Source of the DNA: Zoogloeaceae bacterium
Lineage (GTDB): Bacteria; Pseudomonadota; Gammaproteobacteria; Burkholderiales; Rhodocyclaceae
Assembly (NCBI GenBank): GCA_024235595.1
Contig: JACKMC010000012.1
Span: 1 to 64,000 of the forward strand
Length of the DNA stretch: 64,000 nt
Reading direction: 5' to 3'
Part shown: positions 27,343 through 35,491 of the stretch, piece by piece
Position numbering within the stretch: position 1 is the first letter of the stretch
Layout: each line of letters opens with the position of its first letter
Position numbers and translations under genes: made by a program
Notes under the pieces: generated by a model
What the model was told of the DNA's origin: nothing
What the model saw: the letters and a program-made list of their open reading frames with translations, nothing else
Databases searched by the model: none

Positions 27343-27531
27343 TCAGACCAGCGGCACCAGAACGCGCTCGAGGGCGATGAGCGAGAAGAACACCAGAACC
27401 GCCACCATCGCGTAGCGGAAGATCCGCCACGCGAGGTTCAGGTAGCGTCGATCGCCCTTCAGGAAGAAGGCGCCGACACACAGGACGATGGCGATCGCCG
27501 CCAGAACGACAAGCAGCCGCAGAACGAGCAT
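27343..27531 (-). CDS. small membrane protein after lpxC
   Basis: This 62-residue protein has two membrane helices (MLVLRLLVVLAAIAIVLCVG and YAMVAVLVFFSLIALERVL) around a short KGDRRYLNLAWRIFR loop. Its ATG overlaps the lpxC stop by one base (TGATG), so it is coupled to lpxC. Similar small proteins follow lpxC in related betaproteobacteria, but I know of no function. An envelope-related role is inferred from linkage only. Confidence 0.7.
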   Translation of the reverse strand: MLVLRLLVVLAAIAIVLCVGAFFLKGDRRYLNLAWRIFRYAMVAVLVFFSLIALERVLVPLV

Positions 27532-28448
27532 CAGGCGAGTTGAAGCTGGAACAGCCGGGCCACTGCCGGCGGCGTCGTCTTGTCGTTCTCGAAGGAGACG
27601 ATCTCCCAGGCGCTGGCGTCCTCCAGCAGGACGCGCAGGATCTGGTTGTTGAGCGCGTGGCCGGCCTTGTGGGCCGAATAGGCGGCCAGCAGCGGGTGGC
27701 CGCAGAGATAGAGATCACCGATGGCATCGAGCACCTTGTGCTTCACGAACTCGTCCGCGTAGCGAAGTCCATCGGCATTGAGCACCCGGTATTCGTCCAT
27801 CACGATCGCATTGCCGAGGCTGCCGCCGAGGGCCAGCCCGTTCGAGCGCATGAACTCGACGTCCTGCATGAACCCGAAGGTGCGCGCCCGCGCCACGTCA
27901 CGCACATACGCTTGCTCGGCGAAATCGACCGACACGGAAGTACCGGTCTTGTCGATGGCCGGGTGGTTGAAAACGATAGAGAACTCGAGCTTGAAACCAT
28001 CGTGAGGTTCGAGGCGAACCCATTTGTCGTCCTCGCGGTACTCCACCGTCTTCTTCACCCGCAGGAATTTCTTGGCGGCCTTCTGCTCCTCGATTCCCGC
28101 CGACTGGAGCAGAAAGACGAAGGGCCCGGCGCTGCCATCGAGAATCGGTATTTCCGCGGCATCCACATCGACGTACAGATTGTCGACCCCCAGGCCCGCA
28201 AGCGCAGACATCAGGTGCTCGACGGTGCCGACCTTGGCACTACCCTGCTGCAGCCCCGAGCACATACGGGTGTCGACCACCGCGTAGGGGTCGGCGGGAA
28301 GATCGACTGGCGGGTCGAGATCGATACGACGAAAGATGATTCCGGTGTCGGGCGCGGCGGGACGCAGCACCAGATTGACCTTGCGGCCACCATGCAGTCC
28401 CACCCCGGTGGTGGTGACGATGGATTTCAGCGTGCGCTGGCGGATCAT
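27531..28448 (-). CDS. lpxC: UDP-3-O-acyl-N-acetylglucosamine deacetylase
   Basis: This 305-residue zinc enzyme makes the committed step of lipid A synthesis. Visible are MIRQRTLKSIVTTTGVGLHGG, the metal-site VEHLMSALAGLGVDN histidine, ILDGSAGPFV, and the C-terminal FVKHKVLDAIGDLYLCGHPLLAAYSAHKAGHALN with the remaining zinc and catalytic residues. It lies downstream of ftsZ beyond a strong terminator, so it probably has its own promoter; a TAGAAT (28,476-28,481) 27 nt upstream is a candidate -10 box. Confidence 0.97.
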   Translation of the reverse strand: MIRQRTLKSIVTTTGVGLHGGRKVNLVLRPAAPDTGIIFRRIDLDPPVDLPADPYAVVDTRMCSGLQQGSAKVGTVEHLMSALAGLGVDNLYVDVDAAEIPILDGSAGPFVFLLQSAGIEEQKAAKKFLRVKKTVEYREDDKWVRLEPHDGFKLEFSIVFNHPAIDKTGTSVSVDFAEQAYVRDVARARTFGFMQDVEFMRSNGLALGGSLGNAIVMDEYRVLNADGLRYADEFVKHKVLDAIGDLYLCGHPLLAAYSAHKAGHALNNQILRVLLEDASAWEIVSFENDKTTPPAVARLFQLQLA

Positions 28449-28626
28449 TCTGGATGCCCTTGAAAAAACGCCTGAATTCTAACATGCGGCGATTCGCGGC
28501 CGAGCCAATCCTTGCCATAGCCTGCAGCCATCGGGCGGCCCCGGGCAGCATCTCTCGCTGCGGCGCGGAGCGCGCAACGGTGGCGCGGCCGGGATGGTGC
28601 GGCAAACGCGGGGCAACAAGCGACAC

Positions 28627-28669
28627 GGGCGCCCGGCGCAGACGGAGGCATCGTCTGCGCCGGGCGCCC
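28627..28669 (-). terminator. 18-bp perfect hairpin after ftsZ
   Basis: Arms 28,627-28,644 and 28,652-28,669 are fully complementary with a 7-nt loop (GAGGCAT). The stem is almost entirely G/C and starts 24 nt after the ftsZ stop. It lacks a real T-tract. It should end or strongly reduce transcription from the dcw cluster into lpxC, or protect the mRNA 3' end. Confidence 0.75.
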
Positions 28670-28692
28670 GCCGGGGCGAAACGACTGTGGGC

Positions 28693-29832
28693 TCAGTCGG
28701 CCTGCTTGCGCAGGAAAGCGGGAATATCGTAGGTGCCTACGCCATTTGCGCTCATCGCCTCGACCGCCGAGCGGCGACCCGTGCGGATCACCGCCGGCAC
28801 GTCGAGATTCGCGTAGTCGACGCCGCCGCTGTTGGGGCCGTAGGTGCCGGTCCCGGCGACCACCTGCATTACGGGTTGCTTGGCCACGCGCGGCAGGCCA
28901 AGACCGGTCGCCACCACCGTGACGCGGATGCGGTCGCCCATCGACTCTTCAAACACCGTACCGTACTTGACGAAAGCCTCTTCCGCGGCGAAAGCCTGGA
29001 CGGTCTTCACGGCATCGCGCACTTCCGACATCTTGAGCGAACGGCTGGCGGTGATGTTGATCAGCACACAGCGTGCGCCGGACAGCTCGGTGCCTTCGAG
29101 CAGCGGGCTCACCGCGGCCTGCTCGGCCGCGATGCGGGCACGGTCCATGCCTTCGGCTTCGGCCGAACCCATCATCGCGCGGCCCATCTCCGCCATGGCG
29201 GTTCGAACATCCTGGAAATCGACGTTCACCAGGCCCGGCACATTGATGATCTCGGCGATACCGCCAACCGCGTTGCGCAGCACGTTGTCGGCCGAGCGGA
29301 AGCAGTCCTCGAAGCCGGCATCGTCGCCGAACACTTCGAGCAGCTTGTCGTTGAGCACCACGATCAGCGAATCGACCTGCTTGGCAAGTTCTTCGACACC
29401 GCTCTCAGCGACCCGGAAGCGGTTTTCGAAGTCGAAGGGCTTGGTCACCACGGCGACCGTCAGGATGCCCATTTCCTTGGCGATCTCGGCCACCACCGGC
29501 GCCGCACCGGTGCCGGTGCCGCCACCCATGCCGGCGGTGATGAAGCACATGTGCGCGCCATCGAGGGCCGCGGCGATTTCCTCGCGCGACTCCTGCGCGG
29601 CAACCCGCCCGGCCTCGGGTTTCGAGCCCGCACCGAGCCCGGTCGCCCCCAGTTGCACCTTCACCTGCGCAAGACTGCGGGCAAGCGCCTGGGCATCGGT
29701 ATTGGCGCAGACGAAATCCACACCCTGTACGCCCTCGCGGATCATGTGATCGACCGCGTTGCCACCCGCGCCGCCGACGCCGACCACCTTGATGATCGTT
29801 CCGGTTGCGACCTTTTCAACGATTTCAAACAT
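28693..29832 (-). CDS. ftsZ: cell division protein FtsZ
   Basis: This 379-residue tubulin-like GTPase forms the division ring. It has GVGGAGGNAVDHM, the tubulin signature GGGTGTGAAPVVAEIA, ENRFRVAESGVEEL, and a C-terminal peptide YDIPAFLRKQAD that binds FtsA and ZipA. A strong AAGGAGG lies before the ATG. It is the last gene of the dcw cluster, 151 nt after ftsA; the gap holds an inverted repeat that may regulate it. Confidence 0.98.
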   Translation of the reverse strand: MFEIVEKVATGTIIKVVGVGGAGGNAVDHMIREGVQGVDFVCANTDAQALARSLAQVKVQLGATGLGAGSKPEAGRVAAQESREEIAAALDGAHMCFITAGMGGGTGTGAAPVVAEIAKEMGILTVAVVTKPFDFENRFRVAESGVEELAKQVDSLIVVLNDKLLEVFGDDAGFEDCFRSADNVLRNAVGGIAEIINVPGLVNVDFQDVRTAMAEMGRAMMGSAEAEGMDRARIAAEQAAVSPLLEGTELSGARCVLINITASRSLKMSEVRDAVKTVQAFAAEEAFVKYGTVFEESMGDRIRVTVVATGLGLPRVAKQPVMQVVAGTGTYGPNSGGVDYANLDVPAVIRTGRRSAVEAMSANGVGTYDIPAFLRKQAD

Positions 29833-29887
29833 TTGCCTCGCCTCCTTGAAAAACAGCCTGAATTACAGGGTTTGCGCCCAGCCCTGC

Positions 29888-29930
29888 GGCTATTTAGTGT
29901 TAACGTGAGAGTCTACAACTAAATAGCCGG
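29888..29930. promoter_or_regulatory. 12-bp inverted repeat in the ftsA-ftsZ gap
   Basis: CGGCTATTTAGT (29,888-29,899) and ACTAAATAGCCG (29,919-29,930) are perfectly complementary with a 19-nt loop. On the ftsZ strand the loop begins TTGTAG and 16 nt later TAAATA occurs, a weak promoter-like pair. The element could be an ftsZ-specific operator, an mRNA hairpin, or a partial terminator. Confidence 0.5.
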
Positions 29931-29983
29931 TGAGAACAGTTCAAACAGTCAAATTGCTTCATTCCATCCGCACACTGCGGTGT

Positions 29984-31216
29984 TCAGAAATTCTTCTCGA
30001 ACCAGCTTTTCATGCGGCCGAAAAACTGCTTCACGTTGCGCGTCTCGCGCGCCTGCTGGCCGCGTCGCCGCTGCGCCGCGCCCTCCAGCACAAGTCCCAT
30101 TGCCGCCGCATAGCGTGCCTGGCAGACCACATCCGCGAGGCTGCCCGAGTACTGCGGCACACCCACACGCACCGGCATGTGGAAAATCTCTTCGCCCAGA
30201 TCCTCCATGCCCAGCATCACCGCCGAACCGCCGGTGAGGACGATGCCCGATGACAGCAGCTCCTCGTAGCCACTACGGCGCAGCTCGCCCTGCACCAGTT
30301 CGTAAAGCTCGGAGACCCGCGGCTCGATCACGTCGGCCAGCGCCTGGCGCGAGAGCTTGCGCGAGGGGCGGTCGCCGACTCCCGGAACCTCGATCATCTC
30401 GGAGGGGTCGGCGAGGGTGTGCATGGCCACGCCGTGGCGGATCTTGATGTCCTCGGCCTCGGCCGTCGGAGTGCGCAGCGCCATCGCGATGTCGTTGGTG
30501 ATCTGGTCGCCGGCCACCGGCAGCACCGCGGTATGGCGGATCGCGCCGTGGGTGAACACCGCGATGTCGGTGGTGCCGCCGCCGATATCGACGAGACACA
30601 CGCCCAGCTCCTTCTCGTCCTCGGAGAGCGTGGCATAGCTCGAAGCGAGTGGCTGCAGGATCAAGTCCATCACCTCGAGACCGCAGCGGCGTACGCACTT
30701 GATCACGTTCTGCGCCGCCGACACCGCGCCGGTGACGATGTGCACCTTGACCTCGAGTTTGACCCCGCTCATGCCGATCGGCTCGCGCACGCCGTCCTGG
30801 CCGTCGATGATGAATTCCTGGGTGAGGATATGCAGGATCTGCTGGTCGGCCGGGATCGGCATCGCCCGCGCCACCTCGATCACCCGCTCGACGTCGAGCG
30901 TCGAAACCTCCTTGTCCTTGATCGCCACCATGCCGTTGGAGTTGAAGCTGCGGATGTGGCTGCCGGCGATGCCGGTATAGACATCGCGGATCTTGCACTC
31001 GGCCATCAGCTCGACCTCCTGGATGACCCTGGAGATCGCATCGACCGTGGCCTCGATGTTCACCACCACGCCCTTCTTCAGGCCGCTGGAGGACTGGGTG
31101 CCGAGCCCTACCACCTCGATCCGGCCATCGGGTTTCACCTCTGCAACCATGCAGGTGATCTTGGCAGTGCCAATATCCAGCCCGACGATCAGATCCTTGT
31201 ATTCCTTGCTCATCAT
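29984..31216 (-). CDS. ftsA: cell division protein FtsA
   Basis: This 410-residue actin-like ATPase tethers FtsZ to the membrane. It has the phosphate-1 motif VGLDIGTAKITCMVAEV, VCLVDIGGGTTDIAVF (phosphate-2) and SSGIVLTGGSAVMLGM (adenosine motif), and ends in an amphipathic membrane-binding helix FFGRMKSWFEKNF. Two ATGs in tandem overlap the ftsQ stop (31,216 or 31,213). Neighbours are ftsQ and ftsZ, as in the standard dcw order. Confidence 0.97.
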   Translation of the reverse strand: MMSKEYKDLIVGLDIGTAKITCMVAEVKPDGRIEVVGLGTQSSSGLKKGVVVNIEATVDAISRVIQEVELMAECKIRDVYTGIAGSHIRSFNSNGMVAIKDKEVSTLDVERVIEVARAMPIPADQQILHILTQEFIIDGQDGVREPIGMSGVKLEVKVHIVTGAVSAAQNVIKCVRRCGLEVMDLILQPLASSYATLSEDEKELGVCLVDIGGGTTDIAVFTHGAIRHTAVLPVAGDQITNDIAMALRTPTAEAEDIKIRHGVAMHTLADPSEMIEVPGVGDRPSRKLSRQALADVIEPRVSELYELVQGELRRSGYEELLSSGIVLTGGSAVMLGMEDLGEEIFHMPVRVGVPQYSGSLADVVCQARYAAAMGLVLEGAAQRRRGQQARETRNVKQFFGRMKSWFEKNF

Positions 31217-32043
31217 TTGCCCTTGACAGACTTCGGGGCAGCTTCAGCCTTGAGGGCGAAGCCACCGGGATAGCGCAGATCCGCTACCGCCACTTGAATT
31301 CCCGTTTTCTCCAGTGCCGCCGGATAGACCTTGACGAAGCGCGCGAGGCGCTCACCGAGCGGCGTGCTGGGTTGTTCCCTGCCAAGCTGAATGACGAGAC
31401 CGTCGTCCAGCCTGAGTTGCCATGCCTCGCGTGCCGACAGGCTCAACGCGACGAGTTCGTGACCGAGTGGCGCCACCGCCTCGCCGAAATTGCGGTAGCG
31501 GGCCAGCAGCAGCGGCGCCGAGCCCTCGGGCCCGGCGAGGCTGGGCATGCGCGCATTGCTGGCGGCGATGAAGACTTCGCCCTGGCGATTCACCAGGCGG
31601 GTCTCGCCGCTGCCGTTGGCGGTCCAGAAAGCGGCCGCGACATGCTCTTCGAGCCGAATCTCGAGACTCGACGGCCAGTGGCGTCGCACTTCGGCCTTGC
31701 GCACCCAGGGCAGCTTCTCGAAGGTCTGGCGGACCTTGTCGAGATCGACGGTGAAGAAGCCGCCTTTCACCGCAGTGCGGGCCGCGTACTCGAGCTGCGC
31801 CGCCGTGACCTGCGCAGGCGGGGTCGTCACCACCACTTCGTCGATCGGAAACAGCGGTTGGCGCAGGAACCAGCCGAAGCAGGCGTAGCCGAGGGCGGTG
31901 GTGCCGAACAGGATCAGGACGTCGGAGATGAGGTTGAGCAGCGCCGGCCGGTCCCATAGCCCGCTGCCGCCGCGCTCGCGCGCCGCGTCGCCGCCCTTGC
32001 GGGCGCGGGCGGAGAAACCTGCTCGGGCGCGGACCTCAGCCAA
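31213..32043 (-). CDS. ftsQ: cell division protein FtsQ
   Basis: This protein of about 276 residues has a cytoplasmic basic N-terminus, one membrane helix (LISDVLILFGTTALGYACFGW, about 34-54), a POTRA domain (LFPIDEVVVTTPP...LPWVRKAEVRRHWPSSLEIRLEEH) and a beta domain. It scaffolds FtsL and FtsB at the septum. The frame opens at an ATG at 32,097, but a perfect AAGGAGG (32,050-32,056) sits six bases before a TTG at 32,043, so TTG is the better start. That start lies just inside the end of ddl, overlapping it by 8 nt. Confidence 0.93.
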   Translation of the reverse strand: MAEVRARAGFSARARKGGDAARERGGSGLWDRPALLNLISDVLILFGTTALGYACFGWFLRQPLFPIDEVVVTTPPAQVTAAQLEYAARTAVKGGFFTVDLDKVRQTFEKLPWVRKAEVRRHWPSSLEIRLEEHVAAAFWTANGSGETRLVNRQGEVFIAASNARMPSLAGPEGSAPLLLARYRNFGEAVAPLGHELVALSLSAREAWQLRLDDGLVIQLGREQPSTPLGERLARFVKVYPAALEKTGIQVAVADLRYPGGFALKAEAAPKSVKGK

Positions 32044-32950
32044 GGCGGGCCTCCTTGAGGATGGCGATGCACAGCGCCTCGAAGGAAAGACCGGCAACCC
32101 GTGCCGACATCGGCACCAGCGAATGGCTGGTCATGCCCGGCGCGGTGTTCATCTCGAGCAAGGTGAAACTGCCATCCTCGCGCAGAATCAGGTCCGCACG
32201 CCCCCAGCCGCGACAACCGAGCACGCGGGCGCTGCGCAGCACGGCCTCCTGCATCGCGAGCTCGAGCTCCGGCGCGAGCCCACTGGGGCAGAAATACTGG
32301 GTGTCGTCGGTGAAATACTTGTGCTGGTAATCGTAGTTGCCATCGGGGGCTGCGATCCGCACCAGGGGCAGGACCTGCTCGCCGAGGAAGGGTGCGGTGA
32401 GCTCCTGGCCGGCGACGAACTCCTCGGCCAGCACCAGCGTGTCGTAGCGTGCGGCGAGCGCCCAGGCGGCCTCGAGCTGGCCCGCCTCGGTGACCTTGGT
32501 GGCGCCCATGCTCGATCCCTCGTGCACCGGCTTGACGAAGATCGGCAGGCCGAGCTTTTGCGCCACCGCATGCCAATCGGAATCGGCCTGGAGGATTTCG
32601 TATTTCGGCGTCGGCAATCCCACTGCCTGCCACACCATCTTGGTGCGCCACTTGTCCATCGACAGCGCCGAAGCCATCACACCGCTGCCGGTGTAGGGAA
32701 TACCCATCAGCTCGAGCGCGCCCTGCACGGTGCCGTCTTCGCCGCCGCGTCCGTGAAGGATCACGAAGGCGCGGTCGAAGCGCTCCTCCTTGAGAATGTG
32801 CAGGTCCCGCTCGGCGGGATCGAACGCATGAGCATCGACACCTTGCGCCTGCAGCGCGGCGAGCACGGCGCGACCCGACATCAGCGAGACCTCCCGCTCC
32901 GCCGAGTCGCCACCGAACAGCACCGCCACCTTGCCAAAGCTGTCGCTCAC
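32036..32950 (-). CDS. ddl: D-alanine--D-alanine ligase
   Basis: This 304-residue ATP-grasp enzyme makes D-Ala-D-Ala for peptidoglycan. It starts at a GTG (MSDSFGKVAVLFGGDSAEREVSL), with AFVILHGRGGEDGTVQG, GIPYTGSGVMASALSMDK, FVKPVHEGSSMG, and the metal-binding LLEMNTAPGMTSHSLVP near the end. The start lies 3 nt after the murC stop, and a GAGGAG within the end of murC serves as ribosome site. It is of the DdlB type, located in dcw. Confidence 0.97.
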   Translation of the reverse strand: MSDSFGKVAVLFGGDSAEREVSLMSGRAVLAALQAQGVDAHAFDPAERDLHILKEERFDRAFVILHGRGGEDGTVQGALELMGIPYTGSGVMASALSMDKWRTKMVWQAVGLPTPKYEILQADSDWHAVAQKLGLPIFVKPVHEGSSMGATKVTEAGQLEAAWALAARYDTLVLAEEFVAGQELTAPFLGEQVLPLVRIAAPDGNYDYQHKYFTDDTQYFCPSGLAPELELAMQEAVLRSARVLGCRGWGRADLILREDGSFTLLEMNTAPGMTSHSLVPMSARVAGLSFEALCIAILKEARLG

Positions 32951-32953
32951 CGC

Positions 32954-34348
32954 CTACTCCTCGTTTGCCGCCAGTTTCCCGGGCACCGCACCGACGGATC
33001 CGGCGCCCATGGTGATCACAACATCGCCATCGAGGGCCGCGCCCAGGATGGCATCGGGCATCTCCTCGATATCCTCCACGAACACCGGCTCGACCTTGCC
33101 GGCAACGCGCAGCGCTCGGGCCAGCGAACGGCCGTCGGCTGCCACGATGGGTTGCTCGCCGGCGGCATAGACCTCGGAGAGCAGCAATGCATCGACACCC
33201 GAGAGGACCTTGACGAAATCCTCGAAGCAGTCGCGGGTGCGGGTGTAGCGGTGCGGCTGGAAGGCCAGCACCAGGCGCCGCCCGGGGAAGGCCCCGCGCG
33301 CCGCCGCGATGGTCGCCGCCATTTCGACCGGGTGATGCCCGTAGTCATCGACCAAAGTGAAACTGCCTCCGGCCGGCAGCGCCACCTCGCCGTAGCGCTG
33401 GAAGCGCCGGCCGACGCCCTTGAATTCATTGAGCGCCTTGGCGATGGATGCATCCGGGACGCCCACCTCGGTGGCCACCGCGATCGCGGCCAGGGCGTTG
33501 AGCACATTGTGCTGGCCCGGAAGATTGAGTATCACCGGGAAGCGCGTCACCTTGCCATTGACCCGAACCACGTCGAAATGCATCTGGCCGTTCTCGGCGC
33601 GAAGGTTCTCGGCACGGACATTGGCCGTCTCCGAGAGGCCGTAGCGCACGATCTGCTTCGACACCAGCGGCATGATCGAACGCACATGCGGATCGTCCTC
33701 GCACAGCACCGCGACACCGTAGAAGGGCAGGTGCTGGAGGAAGTCCACGAAGGACTGCTTGAGGCGCGCGAAATCGTGGCCGTAGGTTTCCATGTGATCG
33801 GCATCGATGTTGGTCACCACCGAGATCACCGGATTGAGCAGCAGGAAGGAGGCGTCCGACTCGTCCGCCTCGGCGACCAGGAAGTCGCCCTTGCCGAGCC
33901 GTGCATTGGCGCCAGCCGCGTTGAGCTTGCCACCAATCACGAAGGTCGGGTCCATGCCGCCCTCGGCGAGGATGCTGGCGACCAGCGAGGTGGTGGTGGT
34001 CTTGCCGTGGGTGCCGGCAATGGCGATTCCCTGCTTGAGCCGCATCAGCTCGGCGAGCATCTGTGCACGCGGCACGACTGGCACATGACGCGCCCGGGCG
34101 GCGGTCACTTCCGGGTTGTCGTTCTTCACCGCGGTCGAGGTCACCACCGCATCCGCACCCTCGATATTCGCAGTGTCGTGCCCCTTGACGATCGTCGCCC
34201 CCAGCGCCTTGAGCCGGCGCGTGGCGACATTGTCGCCGAGGTCCGAACCGCTGACCTTGAAGCCGAGGTTCACCAGCACCTCGGCGATGCCGCTCATGCC
34301 GGCGCCGCCGATGCCCACGAAGTGAATGTGTTTGACCTTGTGTTTCAT
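32954..34348 (-). CDS. murC: UDP-N-acetylmuramate--L-alanine ligase
   Basis: This 464-residue Mur ligase adds L-Ala to UDP-MurNAc. It starts MKHKVKHIHFVGIGGAGMSG, with the ATP-binding GIAIAGTHGKTTTTSLVASIL, FLVAEADESDASFLLL, DADHMETYG and DDYGHHPVEMAAT. The ATG at 34,348 overlaps the murG stop (ATGA). A frame ten codons longer exists but lacks family support. The mpl gene at 51,395-52,744 is a paralogue. Confidence 0.97.
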   Translation of the reverse strand: MKHKVKHIHFVGIGGAGMSGIAEVLVNLGFKVSGSDLGDNVATRRLKALGATIVKGHDTANIEGADAVVTSTAVKNDNPEVTAARARHVPVVPRAQMLAELMRLKQGIAIAGTHGKTTTTSLVASILAEGGMDPTFVIGGKLNAAGANARLGKGDFLVAEADESDASFLLLNPVISVVTNIDADHMETYGHDFARLKQSFVDFLQHLPFYGVAVLCEDDPHVRSIMPLVSKQIVRYGLSETANVRAENLRAENGQMHFDVVRVNGKVTRFPVILNLPGQHNVLNALAAIAVATEVGVPDASIAKALNEFKGVGRRFQRYGEVALPAGGSFTLVDDYGHHPVEMAATIAAARGAFPGRRLVLAFQPHRYTRTRDCFEDFVKVLSGVDALLLSEVYAAGEQPIVAADGRSLARALRVAGKVEPVFVEDIEEMPDAILGAALDGDVVITMGAGSVGAVPGKLAANEE

Positions 34349-35415
34349 GGCTTTCCTGTGGATGCGGCCGCCTCGCACACGGCAGCCACCTTGCTTGTCG
34401 CGTCCGGCCGGGCCAGCGCACGTGCCTGCAGCGCCATGCCGAGCAGCCGCTCGCGCGTGAGGCTGCCGAGCAGCTCGGCCAGCCGCTCCGCGCTGAACTG
34501 CGGCTGGGGCAACAGGATTGCTCCGCCGCGGTCGGCAAGAAAGCGCGCATTGCCGGTCTGGTGGTCGTCAACCGCGTGCGGCAGCGGCACCAGGATGCTG
34601 GCCGCACCCGCCACCGCCAGCTCGGCCACAGTGAGCGCACCGGCGCGGCACAACACGACGTCCGCCTCGCCATAGCGCTCCGCCATGTTGTCGATGAATG
34701 CCAGCAGTTCGCCCTCGACGCCGGCGCGGGCATAGTTATCGCGAAGCGCCTCGATCTGCTTTGCACCGGCCTGATGAGTCACCACCGGGCGGCTGCCCTC
34801 GGCGATCAGCGCGAGCGCCGCCGGGACCGTGTCGTTGAGCACCTTGGCACCGAGGCTGCCGCCCACCACGAGCAGCCGCAGGGGTCCGCTGCGGCCTTCG
34901 AAACGGGTTTCCGGGACGCTCAGCGCGGCAATCTCGGCGCGAACCGGATTGCCCGCCCATTCGCCCTTGGCGAGGACGTTCGGGAAGCCGGTCACGACCT
35001 TGTCGGCGACCCCGGCCAACACGCGATTGGCGAGCCCGGCCACCGAATTCTGCTCATGCACCACCAGCGGTCGCCCCAGCAGGGCCGCCATCATGCCGCC
35101 CGGAAAAGTCACATAGCCGCCCATGCCGAGCACTACGTCGGGCTTGATGCGGCGCAGTTCGCCAAGCGCCTGCCAGAAGCCGCGCAGCAGGTTGAGCGGC
35201 AGCAACAGCTTGCGCAGCAGGCCCTTGCCGCGTAGCGCACCGAAGCGCACCGTGGCGATCGGGTAACCGTGCTCGGGGACGATGCGCGCCTCCATGCCTT
35301 CGGGATTGCCCATCCACACCACCTGCCAGCCGCGCGCCCTCATCGCGTCGGCCACGGCGAGGCCTGGGAAGATGTGCCCCCCGGTTCCGCCGGCCATCAC
35401 CATGAGCGTCTTCAT
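34345..35415 (-). CDS. murG: UDP-GlcNAc:lipid I N-acetylglucosaminyltransferase
   Basis: This 356-residue GT28 enzyme converts lipid I to lipid II at the inner face of the membrane. It has MVMAGGTGGHIFPGLAVAD, MGGYVTFPGGMMA, HEQNSVAGLANR, LLVVGGSLGAKVLND, CRAGALTVAELAVAG and LVPLPHAVDDHQTGNA. The ATG at 35,415 begins MKTLMVMAGG; the frame opens 24 codons earlier. It lies 76 nt after ftsW, the largest gap among the genes upstream of it apart from none elsewhere in the mur block. Confidence 0.97.
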   Translation of the reverse strand: MKTLMVMAGGTGGHIFPGLAVADAMRARGWQVVWMGNPEGMEARIVPEHGYPIATVRFGALRGKGLLRKLLLPLNLLRGFWQALGELRRIKPDVVLGMGGYVTFPGGMMAALLGRPLVVHEQNSVAGLANRVLAGVADKVVTGFPNVLAKGEWAGNPVRAEIAALSVPETRFEGRSGPLRLLVVGGSLGAKVLNDTVPAALALIAEGSRPVVTHQAGAKQIEALRDNYARAGVEGELLAFIDNMAERYGEADVVLCRAGALTVAELAVAGAASILVPLPHAVDDHQTGNARFLADRGGAILLPQPQFSAERLAELLGSLTRERLLGMALQARALARPDATSKVAAVCEAAASTGKP

Positions 35416-35491
35416 GCCGCCCCCCGCAATGCGGTGCACCGCGCGGTCAGCTGCACGGTGTGGAGAGGCACGCCGCAATCGGGCCACTGCG

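Noticed and set aside
31898..34675. 925-codon frame opposite ftsQ, ddl, murC and murG
   Set aside because: It spans several well-identified genes on the other strand and shows only low-complexity His/Arg/Gly-rich sequence.
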